Shown piece by piece: positions 14,865 through 21,357 of a DNA stretch of 21,357 bases. The DNA lies in NCBI GenBank assembly GCA_947589585.1, contig CANQCA010000012.1, positions 1-21,357 on the forward strand, given 5' to 3'. The DNA comes from an uncultured Clostridia bacterium (GTDB lineage Bacteria; Bacillota; Clostridia; Christensenellales; Borkfalkiaceae). Position 1 is the stretch's first letter, and every line of letters starts with the position of its first letter. The translations under genes and the position numbers were made by a program. Under the pieces are notes generated by a model that made no database searches, had not been told where the DNA came from, and was given only the letters and a program-made list of their open reading frames with translations.

Positions 14865-15596
14865 ATGAACGTCTATGCAAACATCAGAAAATACGATCTG
14901 CGCTATACGGATTTCGATTTTAAGGACGATCTCAAGCTCTCTGCGCTTCTCGCCCTCACACAGGAATCCGCCTGTGCAAGCGCCGACGAGCTCGGCTTCG
15001 GCTACGACGACTTAAAGCCGAAGGGGCTTGGCTTCATCGTTGCAAACACCCACTGCCGGTTCCTTCGCCCCGTCCTTCTCGGCGACAGCCTCACGGTGGA
15101 GACCTGGCCGCTCCCGCCCCGCCATGTCATCTTCGAGAGGGACTATAAGGTGCAAAACGGGAGAGGGGAAGAGGTCGCCCGCCTCGCCTCACGCTGGTGC
15201 CTTGTCGACCTTGCGACCTTCTCCCTTCTCTCTCCCGAGAAATTGGGAAAGGCGCACGAGTGTTGCCCTTACCGCGACGAAAAGGCGCTCGATGTCGCCT
15301 CATGGAAGATCCCCAAAAGAGATGGAAAAGAAGTGCGCCGCTATGTCGCTACGGCGTCGGATTGCGATCACTACATGCACGTGAACAACACCCGTTATCC
15401 CGATCTCTTTATGGACTGTTTCTCGATGGACGAGCTTGCAAAGCTCAGGATCGCATCCTTTGCCATCTCCTATCTCAAACAGATCAAGGCGGGGAGCGAG
15501 GTTACCTTCACACGGGATGATGGGGAAAATTGCACGATATTAGAGGCCTTTTCGGGCGGAGAACTGTGTACTCAGCTAATGCTACTTCACGCATAG
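14865..15596 (+). CDS. Acyl-ACP thioesterase
   Basis: The 243 residues form the double-hotdog fold of bacterial acyl-ACP thioesterases (FatA/FatB relatives), which release free fatty acids from acyl-carrier protein in the cytoplasm. The first hotdog carries LRYTDFDFKDDLKLSALLAL and the second the signature HYMHVNNTRYPDLFMD, with the Asn and His of the active site. The N-terminal half also has GFIVANTHCRFLRPV, as expected. It fits functionally with DegV-type fatty acid binding elsewhere in the window, but that is only an inference. The stop lies 4 bases before the next gene. It has its own promoter inside the end of cwlD. Confidence 0.92.
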   Translation: MNVYANIRKYDLRYTDFDFKDDLKLSALLALTQESACASADELGFGYDDLKPKGLGFIVANTHCRFLRPVLLGDSLTVETWPLPPRHVIFERDYKVQNGRGEEVARLASRWCLVDLATFSLLSPEKLGKAHECCPYRDEKALDVASWKIPKRDGKEVRRYVATASDCDHYMHVNNTRYPDLFMDCFSMDELAKLRIASFAISYLKQIKAGSEVTFTRDDGENCTILEAFSGGELCTQLMLLHA

Positions 15597-15603
15597 TACT
15601 ATG
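15592..15603. repeat. Perfect 12-bp palindrome, copy 1
   Basis: CATAGTACTATG reads the same on both strands. It contains the stop codon of the thioesterase and the start codon of the cysteine desulfurase. The same 12 bases occur again at 18099-18110. Confidence 0.6.
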
Positions 15604-16719
15604 ATATACCTCGATAATGCCGCCACCACACGGCCAAACAGGGCAGCCGTTCTGCGCGCCCAAACCTTTACGGAAGAAAATTTCTTCAACCCCTCCGCGC
15701 TCTACGGCGGGGCTTTTGCCGTCTTTTCGGAACTTGGCAGGGCGCGGGAGAGCATCCTCACCCGTATCGCCGATCCTCAAAAATTCGAGCTCATCTTCAC
15801 ATCGGGCGGAACGGAAAGCGACAACCTTGCCATCTTTTCTTCGGCGAGACGGGGAAATGCCGTCACGACTACGGGAGAACATGCGGCCGTCGAGCGCGCC
15901 TTCAACGAACTCAAAAACCGTGGCGTGGAACCTCGTTTTGCGCCCGTCCGCCCCGACGGAACAGTCGATGAAGAAGCGCTTCTATCCCTCGTCGACGAAA
16001 AGACGACGCTCGTTTCCGTCATCCATGTGAGCAACGAGACGGGCGGCATCAACGATATCGCGGGCCTTGCAAGACGGGTGAAGGAAAAAATTCCGCGTTG
16101 CATTTTTATGAGCGACGGCGTGCAGGCCTTCGGGAAAATTCCCGTCCGCCTCACGTCCGATATCGATCTGTACGCAGTCAGCGCGCATAAGATCGGTGGG
16201 CTGAAGGGAACGGGCGCTCTTATCAAGCGAAAGGGTCTTGCTCTTTCGCCGCTCATCTTCGGGGGCGGACAGGAAAAGGGCCTTCGGAGCGGCACGGAGA
16301 ACGTTTTGGGTGCACTTACTTTTTCCTATGCCGCCGAGAGTAAATTCGCCACGCTCCCGGAGGACGGAGAGCGGCTCAAAGGCTACCGCGAGCTGCTTTT
16401 TTCCGAGCTCGACCATACGCTCTTTACCCGCCTGTCGCCCGGGAACGGTTCGCCCTACATCCTCACGCTGAGCGCAAAGGGAGTGCGCGGCGAAGTGCTC
16501 TCCCGCATGCTATGGGATGGAGGCGTCGTCGTCGGAACGGGCAGCGCCTGCTCTTCCAAGCACCCCTACAGCCGTGTTTTGAAGGCGTGCGGGTATGGGG
16601 AAGAAGTGCTCGGCGGGGTCCTCCGCGTGAGCTTTTCCCCCGAGACGACAGAGGAAGAGTTGCACGCCGCAGCCAAGGCATTCAATCAAGCAGTCAAGCA
16701 GTTTAAGGAAAAACTATAA
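15601..16719 (+). CDS. Cysteine desulfurase (IscS/NifS family)
   Basis: PLP enzyme that removes sulfur from cysteine as an enzyme-bound persulfide and passes it to acceptors. The 372 residues start with MIYLDNAATTRPN. The PLP lysine is Lys197 in SAHKIGGLKGTGAL. The persulfide cysteine is Cys317 in VGTGSACSSKHPYSRVL, of the group I type. The stop overlaps the thiI start by one base (TAATG), which identifies this protein as the likely dedicated sulfur donor to ThiI, like NifZ in Bacillus, rather than a general Fe-S cluster enzyme. No Shine-Dalgarno sequence is seen, so coupling to the thioesterase 4 bases upstream is likely. Confidence 0.94.
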   Translation: MIYLDNAATTRPNRAAVLRAQTFTEENFFNPSALYGGAFAVFSELGRARESILTRIADPQKFELIFTSGGTESDNLAIFSSARRGNAVTTTGEHAAVERAFNELKNRGVEPRFAPVRPDGTVDEEALLSLVDEKTTLVSVIHVSNETGGINDIAGLARRVKEKIPRCIFMSDGVQAFGKIPVRLTSDIDLYAVSAHKIGGLKGTGALIKRKGLALSPLIFGGGQEKGLRSGTENVLGALTFSYAAESKFATLPEDGERLKGYRELLFSELDHTLFTRLSPGNGSPYILTLSAKGVRGEVLSRMLWDGGVVVGTGSACSSKHPYSRVLKACGYGEEVLGGVLRVSFSPETTEEELHAAAKAFNQAVKQFKEKL

Positions 16720-17870
16720 TGGAAAAAGTTGTCATCATCCGCTATGCAGAGATCCACTTAAAGGGCAAGAACAGGGGCTATTTCGAGCGCGTTTTTGCCA
16801 ATAATTTGGAGAAAAGTCTGAAGGGGATCCGCCACGAACTGCATCGCACGAGCGGCAGATGGCTCGTGGAGAAGTTCGAAGAGGGCCGCGCCGAGGAAGT
16901 CGCAGAGCGCATCTCCTCGGTTTTCGGCGTACATTCCTATTCGATCGGCTACCTTCTCGGAAGCTCGATGGACGAGATCTATGCGGGCGCCAAGCTTGTT
17001 TCGCCCAAAGAGGGAACATTCAAGGTGGAGACCCACCGCGGCTACAAGCAATATCCTTTGAGTTCCATGGAGATCAGCGCCGAGATCGGCGGACGGCTCC
17101 TGGATGAATTTCACGGCCTCAAGGTAGATATCCATTCGCCCGAACACACCGTCTTTATCGATGTACGCGAAAATGGCAAAGCCCTCGTCTTCGGGAGCTT
17201 CGAAGAGGGCGCCGGCGGCATGCCCGTGGGGACTTCGGGGAAGGGACTTCTTCTCATCTCTGGCGGGATCGATTCCCCCGTCGCGGGCTATATGATGGCA
17301 AAGCGGGGCATGCAGGTCGAGCTTCTGCACTTCCACAGCTACCCTTATACGAGCGACGGTGCGAAGGAAAAGGTCGTCTCGCTTGCAAAGATCCTCTCCA
17401 AATACACCCTCGTCACCCGCCTAACGACGGTGAAAGTCACCAAAATTCAGGAAGAGATCCACGCAAAATGTGCCGCCGAGCTCAATGTGACCCTTCTTCG
17501 CAGGTTCATGTTCCGCATCGCCGAAAAATTTGCCTTAAAATACGGGATGCAGTGCCTCATCACGGGGGAGAGCCTTGGGCAGGTCGCAAGCCAGACCATC
17601 GAGGGGATGACCTCGTCGAACGCCGTCGTTTCTCTTCCCGTTTTGCGCCCGCTCGTCGGTTTCGACAAGGACGAAATTATCGCGCGCTCAAGAAAGATCG
17701 GCGCCTACGAGACCTCCATTCTTCCCTTTGAGGACTGCTGTACTGTCTTTCTTCCCGAGCACCCCGCCATCCGCCCCAAGCTCTCCTTCATCGAAGAAGA
17801 GGAGAAAAAGCTCGACGTCGAGACGCTCGTCGAAGAAGCGCTCCGTTCAGCGGAAAAGACGGAATTTTAA
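16719..17870 (+). CDS. thiI: tRNA 4-thiouridine sulfurtransferase, rhodanese-less
   Basis: Adenylates U8 of tRNA and inserts sulfur to give 4-thiouridine; in some bacteria it also supports thiamine thiazole synthesis. The 383 residues carry an N-terminal ferredoxin-like region (VVIIRYAEIHLKGKNRGYFE), a THUMP domain (about 60-165) and an adenylating PP-loop domain with SGGIDSPVAGYM at 181-192. ITGESLGQVASQT and FEDCCTVFLPEHP follow as usual. It lacks the C-terminal rhodanese domain of the E. coli enzyme (482 residues), as is normal for Firmicutes. An AAGGA ribosome-binding site lies 8 bases before the ATG. It converges on the PBP gene, with the two stop codons sharing TTAA. Confidence 0.96.
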   Translation: MEKVVIIRYAEIHLKGKNRGYFERVFANNLEKSLKGIRHELHRTSGRWLVEKFEEGRAEEVAERISSVFGVHSYSIGYLLGSSMDEIYAGAKLVSPKEGTFKVETHRGYKQYPLSSMEISAEIGGRLLDEFHGLKVDIHSPEHTVFIDVRENGKALVFGSFEEGAGGMPVGTSGKGLLLISGGIDSPVAGYMMAKRGMQVELLHFHSYPYTSDGAKEKVVSLAKILSKYTLVTRLTTVKVTKIQEEIHAKCAAELNVTLLRRFMFRIAEKFALKYGMQCLITGESLGQVASQTIEGMTSSNAVVSLPVLRPLVGFDKDEIIARSRKIGAYETSILPFEDCCTVFLPEHPAIRPKLSFIEEEEKKLDVETLVEEALRSAEKTEF

Positions 17871-20050
17871 TCTTCCCACCAGTTCTCGGGGAGGGCATCG
17901 CTTCTTGCGATCTGCACGCTCGGGAGCTCGACGGGAACGCCCGCATGGCCCTTATAGACAGGGATCACGGTGTAGCTGTAGCACTCGCCCGACTGCACCG
18001 AATTATCGCAGATATCGCGGCAATAGGCCCCCTCGTAGATCGTGGCGACCTCGCCGCGATGTTTTCTTTTTACGATGTATGAATAGTACTCTTCCTGACA
18101 TAGTACTATGTTCACGCACCCATTTTTGACGCATATTTGCGGGTTTTTAATGGTGGGATGGGAAAATTTCGTGCTTTGCTCCGTTGGAACGAATTCTTCT
18201 TTGAACCATTCCTCAAATCCCTCGATGGGCGGGGCGATGGGGTCGCACCGCACGAGCCGATGCTCGGTTTTATAGATATTTTTATCGCAGGAGAGCCTGA
18301 CAACGCTCTGCGGCCTTTGCGGCGCGCCGGGCGTTTTCTGCTCATAGAGCTTTTCGAGGACTTTCTTTGCGAGATTGGCGGGAAGCCCTCCGCCGCTCGA
18401 GGGGATGGGGGAATTGTCCTTGTTGCCCGCCCACACGCCGACGACGTCTTCGGAAGTAAATGCCATCGTGTAGGCGTCGGTATTTCCCTTTGCCCCCTCG
18501 GCCGTGCCCGTCTTTGCGGCGACGAAGAAGGGGAGTCCGCTAAGCCTTTTTGCCGTGCCCTCTTTGGCTGCCGTGGAGAGCATATCCTGCATGAGAAAGC
18601 TCGTCCCCTCCGAGAAGATCTTTTGCTCGTAAGAGGGGCTTTCATAGAGGGTGCGTCCCCGCTTATCCCGGATGCTGAGAATGGCTTTCGAGGGCGCGAA
18701 GCACCCGCCCTTGGCGAAGGTCGCATAGCCGTCGGAGAGTTCCTTTAGCGTGAAGCCTTCCCGCATCCCCCCGAGGGCAAGGGCGAGGGAAAGATCTTCC
18801 TTGGGAACATGCATCCCCATCCTTTCAAGATACTCTGCGCCACGTTCTATCCCCATGGAATTCAAGATCTTCACGGCGGGGATGTTCACGCTGTGGGCGA
18901 GGGCATAACGGACGCTCATATATTCTCCCGTGGCCCCGCCTGCATCGTCGGGATAATAGCCCGAAAAGTCTGTGCGTTCGTCTAAAACGGGCGTGGCGGG
19001 GGAGATGAGCCCCTCCTCGATGGCGGGCCCGTAGACGAGGAGTGGCTTGATGGTAGAGGCGGGCAGGCGGCGCAGCATGCCCGCAGTCGCGTGGAAGGCC
19101 TTGACGGCGTTCCCTTTCGTCGAGCGGACGAAAATCGCGAGGTCGTGCTCCGCCTCAAAGGATGAGAGTATTTTTTGCAGTTCGGGGTCGAAGGCGGTAT
19201 AGATTCTGAGCCCGCTCAGAGAGGATGTTTCGGCGTCGGGAAAGATGTCCTCGAGCTCTTTGTAAACGAGATCGAGGTATCGGATGCGGTCGGGACTTTT
19301 TGCGGGGGAGAGGGGCAGCGCTTCCGCCTTTGCCTCGTCATAAGCTTTCTCATCGAGAAAGCCCTGCTCCTTCATGAGGGAAAGCACCAGATCCCGCCGC
19401 GCAAGGCATTTTTCCGCATCGATGAAGGGGGAATAGCGGTTGGGAGATCGCACGAGTGCGGCGAGCATGGCGCTCTCCCCGACGGTGAGATCGCTCGTCT
19501 TTTTCCCGAAATAAAAGGATGCGGCGTTCCCTATACCGAACGCACTGTGGCCGAAATAGATGGAGTTGAGATAGAGCTCCATGATCTCATCCTTGGAGTA
19601 TCTTTTTTCGAGCACACGGGTAAGTTTGAACTCTTTGAGCTTGCGGGAAAGCGTCTTTTCGCCGGTAAGATGGGTATTTTTGATGAGCTGTTGGGAGATG
19701 GTGGAAGCGCCTTCGCGGAAGGAAAAGGACCTGAGATTTTTGAGGACGGCACGGGCAATGCCGCGCGGATCGAAGCCGCTGTGCGTATAGAACCTTCTGT
19801 CCTCCACGGCGACGAACGCCTTGGGAAGATAGGGGGGAAACTCCTCGAAGGGGATATCTTTTTCGAGTGCTGCCGCTTCGATCGGCTGTCCTTCGCCGTC
19901 CAGGATCGTCGGCCCGACCGTCTCGAGCGTAAGCTTTTCCGCGTCCAAAGTTATTCCGCGCGTCACGCCGAGATAGTAGAAAAATGCGGCGAGAAGGAGG
20001 ACGAAGATGGTCCCGAAGGTTACCCCGAGCACAGTGAGAATGCGTTTCAT
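17867..20050 (-). CDS. Class A penicillin-binding protein (transglycosylase/transpeptidase)
   Basis: Bifunctional peptidoglycan synthase, 727 residues, of the PBP1A/PonA type. A short cytoplasmic tail and one transmembrane helix (7-27) lead to the GT51 domain, with catalytic Glu83 in VEDRRFYTHSGFDPRG, EGASTISQQLIKN and LYLNSIYFG. The transpeptidase domain has Ser332 in ASTIKP, SVN at 387-389 and KTG at 513-515, so both activities look intact. The C-terminal extension (about 590-727) has eight cysteines and ends in a fibronectin type III-like segment (EVATIYEG, ECYSYTVIPVYKG). The ATG has no Shine-Dalgarno sequence but a -10-like TACTAT lies 5 bases upstream. The gene is transcribed opposite to thiI. 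Confidence 0.93.
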   Translation of the reverse strand: MKRILTVLGVTFGTIFVLLLAAFFYYLGVTRGITLDAEKLTLETVGPTILDGEGQPIEAAALEKDIPFEEFPPYLPKAFVAVEDRRFYTHSGFDPRGIARAVLKNLRSFSFREGASTISQQLIKNTHLTGEKTLSRKLKEFKLTRVLEKRYSKDEIMELYLNSIYFGHSAFGIGNAASFYFGKKTSDLTVGESAMLAALVRSPNRYSPFIDAEKCLARRDLVLSLMKEQGFLDEKAYDEAKAEALPLSPAKSPDRIRYLDLVYKELEDIFPDAETSSLSGLRIYTAFDPELQKILSSFEAEHDLAIFVRSTKGNAVKAFHATAGMLRRLPASTIKPLLVYGPAIEEGLISPATPVLDERTDFSGYYPDDAGGATGEYMSVRYALAHSVNIPAVKILNSMGIERGAEYLERMGMHVPKEDLSLALALGGMREGFTLKELSDGYATFAKGGCFAPSKAILSIRDKRGRTLYESPSYEQKIFSEGTSFLMQDMLSTAAKEGTAKRLSGLPFFVAAKTGTAEGAKGNTDAYTMAFTSEDVVGVWAGNKDNSPIPSSGGGLPANLAKKVLEKLYEQKTPGAPQRPQSVVRLSCDKNIYKTEHRLVRCDPIAPPIEGFEEWFKEEFVPTEQSTKFSHPTIKNPQICVKNGCVNIVLCQEEYYSYIVKRKHRGEVATIYEGAYCRDICDNSVQSGECYSYTVIPVYKGHAGVPVELPSVQIARSDALPENWWED
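18099..18110. repeat. Perfect 12-bp palindrome, copy 2
   Basis: CATAGTACTATG lies inside the cysteine-rich 3' end of the PBP gene, where it encodes the residues around NIVLC. It forces ATA, GTA and CTA codons in a row, which is unlike the C- or G-ending codons of the neighbourhood. Copy 1 is at 15592-15603. Confidence 0.6.
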
Positions 20051-20052
20051 CG

Positions 20053-20061
20053 GTTATAGTA
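20053..20061 (-). promoter_or_regulatory. Candidate -10 region of the PBP gene
   Basis: On the minus strand TACTAT (20061-20056) and the overlapping TATAAC (20058-20053) lie 5 and 2 bases before the ATG. No good -35 is visible at the right distance, so this is weak. It fits the pattern of other starts here with a -10 box just before the ATG. Confidence 0.35.
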
Positions 20062-20105
20062 TTCGCGCATTTTATAAAATTTTTCATGAAAGCCCACCCC
20101 TTCCC

Positions 20106-20134
20106 TTGAAAAAACCAACAAGGTATGTTATAAT
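20106..20134 (+). promoter_or_regulatory. Extended -10 promoter of the sirtuin-miaB unit
   Basis: TTGAAA (20106-20111), a 17-bp spacer and TATAAT (20129-20134) are present. TGT directly before the hexamer makes a perfect extended -10. Transcription would start near 20141, giving a leader of about 160 bases that includes the repeat element. Confidence 0.85.
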
Positions 20135-20145
20135 AACTTAGACCT

Positions 20146-20251
20146 GCCCCCGTTTACGGGGGCGGGTGGCGAACGAAGTGAGACAGGTGGGGGCTTTTCA
20201 TAATCAACCCCCACCACCGCCTACGGCGGAGCCGCCCCCTTCAAAGGGGGC
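20146..20251. repeat. Hairpin-rich intergenic repeat in the sirtuin leader
   Basis: Four GC-rich hairpins follow each other: 20146-20163 (8-bp stem GCCCCCGT), 20186-20215 (8-bp stem GGTGGGGG), 20217-20229 (5-bp stem) and 20234-20251 (7-bp stem GCCCCCT). Between the first two is GCGAACGAAGTGAG. It looks like a mobile or REP-type intergenic repeat. It is open in the sirtuin frame and encodes a Pro-rich peptide that should not be counted as part of the sirtuin. Confidence 0.65.
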
Positions 20252-20300
20252 AGCTCTAACCCTCGTGGCGACATTCACACAAACTACACAAGCAACCATT

Positions 20301-21008
20301 ATGACACTTCAACAACTTATCGAAAAATCAAACCGTATCGTGTTCTTCGGAGGCGCGGGCGTCTCGACGGAGAGCGGCATTCCCGACTTCCGCTCCGAGG
20401 ACGGGCTGTATCGCACAAAATACAGCGTCCCGCCCGAGGAAATTTTGAGCTCGGGTTATTTTTACCGCCATACCGAGGAGTTTTTCACCTTCTACCGCGA
20501 TAAGATGCTTCCGCTCTCCGCAAAGCCCAACGCGGCGCATAAAAAGCTCGCCGAGCTCGAAAGTGCGGGCAAGCTTTCCGCCGTCGTCACGCAGAATATC
20601 GACGGGCTCCATCAGGCGGCAGGAAGCAAGAAAGTATACGAGCTCCACGGCAGTATCCATCGCAACTACTGCCTTCGCTGCGGGAAATTTTATCCCGCAA
20701 GTTATATCGTCGAAACAAAGGGCGTTCCCCATTGCACATGCGGCGGGCTCATAAAGCCCGACGTCGTTCTGTACGGCGAACCGCTCGACGGCGGCGTCGT
20801 AGAAGGGGCGGTCAATGCGATCGGGGAGGCCGACCTTCTCATCGTGGCGGGGACGTCGCTTTCCGTTTATCCCGCGGCAGGCTTTGTCGATCTCTTCAAA
20901 GGGGAGCACCTCGTCCTCATCAACAGGAGCGCAACGCCGCTGGATGATAAATGTGAGCTCGTCATCCGTGAAAATATCGGGGAGGTCTTTTCCAAACTCA
21001 ACGTATGA
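20301..21008 (+). CDS. cobB: NAD-dependent protein deacylase (sirtuin)
   Basis: Removes acyl groups from lysines using NAD+, giving nicotinamide and O-acyl-ADP-ribose. From ATG 20301 the protein has 235 residues, the normal bacterial length. GAGVSTESGIPDFRSEDGLY (NAD pocket) and TQNIDGLHQAAG are conserved, His116 in YELHGS is the catalytic base, and the zinc cysteines are Cys124, Cys127, Cys145 and Cys147. The last pair is CxC, which clostridial sirtuins often show. The reading frame is open upstream to 20166, but those 45 residues come from a repeat and are Pro-rich, so I reject that start. The stop overlaps miaB (ATGA). The specific acyl preference cannot be read from the sequence. Confidence 0.93.
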   Translation: MTLQQLIEKSNRIVFFGGAGVSTESGIPDFRSEDGLYRTKYSVPPEEILSSGYFYRHTEEFFTFYRDKMLPLSAKPNAAHKKLAELESAGKLSAVVTQNIDGLHQAAGSKKVYELHGSIHRNYCLRCGKFYPASYIVETKGVPHCTCGGLIKPDVVLYGEPLDGGVVEGAVNAIGEADLLIVAGTSLSVYPAAGFVDLFKGEHLVLINRSATPLDDKCELVIRENIGEVFSKLNV

Positions 21009-21357
21009 AATACCATATCGTCACCTACGGGTGCCAGATGAATTTGCACGAATCGGAGAAGATCGCGGGCGTCCTTCGCGAGATGGGCTACACCGAGCCC
21101 TCCTCTTTGGAAGAGGCGGATATCATCGTCTTCAACACCTGCTGTATCCGCGAAAACGCCGAAAATCACGCCTTCGGCAACATCGGCGCCCTCAAAAAGT
21201 TAAAACGGGAGAAGAAAAATCTCCTCATCGCCGTCGGCGGGTGCATGGTGCAGGAAGAGGGCAAGGCAAAACTTCTGAAGGAGAAGTTTCCCTTCATCGA
21301 TATCCTCTTCGGCACGCACAACCTCTTTGAGCTCAAAGCGCTCATCGAGAAGAAGCG
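21005..21357 (+). CDS. miaB: tRNA-2-methylthio-N6-dimethylallyladenosine synthase, N-terminal part
   Basis: Radical SAM methylthiotransferase that adds the 2-methylthio group to i6A37 of tRNAs. Only the first 117 or so residues are present before the window ends. They form the N-terminal UPF0004 domain with the three auxiliary-cluster cysteines in YGCQMNLHESE, FNTCCIREN and VGGCMVQ, plus AENHAFGNIGALK. The radical SAM CxxxCxxC motif and TRAM domain lie outside the window. Cys-Gln-Met-Asn after Gly and the ENA segment point to MiaB rather than RimO or MtaB. The start overlaps the sirtuin stop, with no good Shine-Dalgarno sequence close by, so translation is probably coupled. Confidence 0.93.
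   Translation, partial: MKYHIVTYGCQMNLHESEKIAGVLREMGYTEPSSLEEADIIVFNTCCIRENAENHAFGNIGALKKLKREKKNLLIAVGGCMVQEEGKAKLLKEKFPFIDILFGTHNLFELKALIEKK

Noticed and set aside
20146..20251. CRISPR array or riboswitch
   Set aside because: The hairpins differ in sequence and spacing, with no regular repeat-spacer pattern and no known riboswitch core that I can recognise.
20166..20300. 45-residue N-terminal extension of the sirtuin
   Set aside because: It is translated from the hairpin repeat, is Pro-rich and unlike sirtuin N-termini; ATG 20301 starts right at the conserved domain.

Overview
The window is a GC-rich (high 50s percent by eye), densely coded bacterial chromosome segment with fifteen protein genes. 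I see no tRNA, rRNA, CRISPR array, insertion sequence or phage gene. The content points to an anaerobic Firmicute, probably a clostridial gut-type bacterium: a LL-DAP aminotransferase (DapL) route to meso-DAP, an NfnAB ferredoxin/NADP transhydrogenase, DegV, CwlD, a bacterial acyl-ACP thioesterase, ThiI without a rhodanese domain, and a very large surface protein with MBG/Ig-like repeats. A Christensenellales-like lineage is my guess, with low confidence.

Layout. (1) 18-5643, plus strand: dapF, pyrG, dapL, a malQ homologue and mscL, tightly packed with two ATGA stop/start overlaps and closed by a terminator with a perfect 20-bp stem. (2) 5719-10565: a clear promoter drives a 1357-residue secreted, membrane-anchored repeat protein; a small nitrilase-superfamily protein lacking the catalytic triad follows. 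A bidirectional terminator ends this block. (3) 10606-13909: degV on the minus strand is divergent from nfnA-nfnB; the AT-rich gap carries consensus promoters in both directions. (4) 13922-14071: a nested inverted-repeat element. (5) 14115-17870: cwlD, acyl-ACP thioesterase, cysteine desulfurase and thiI; the last two form a sulfur relay for tRNA 4-thiouridine. (6) 17867-20050, minus strand: a class A penicillin-binding protein with an unusual cysteine-rich C-terminal extension. (7) 20106-21357: a strong promoter, a hairpin-rich repeat in the 5' leader, then a sirtuin and the start of miaB, cut by the window end.

Functionally this is mostly housekeeping: cell wall (dapF, dapL, cwlD, class A PBP), nucleotides (pyrG), redox balance (nfnAB), lipids (thioesterase, DegV), tRNA modification (thiI with its desulfurase, miaB), protein deacylation (sirtuin) and osmotic safety (mscL). 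I found no intact novel defence or mobile system. The most interesting signals are two probable pseudoenzymes (a MalQ lacking the GH77 nucleophile, and a nitrilase fold lacking Glu/Lys/Cys), a set of genes whose -10 box sits only 5-9 bases before the start codon with no Shine-Dalgarno sequence (candidate leaderless mRNAs), a start codon buried in a terminator-like hairpin, two repeat elements next to genes, and the three-module repeat architecture of the giant surface protein.
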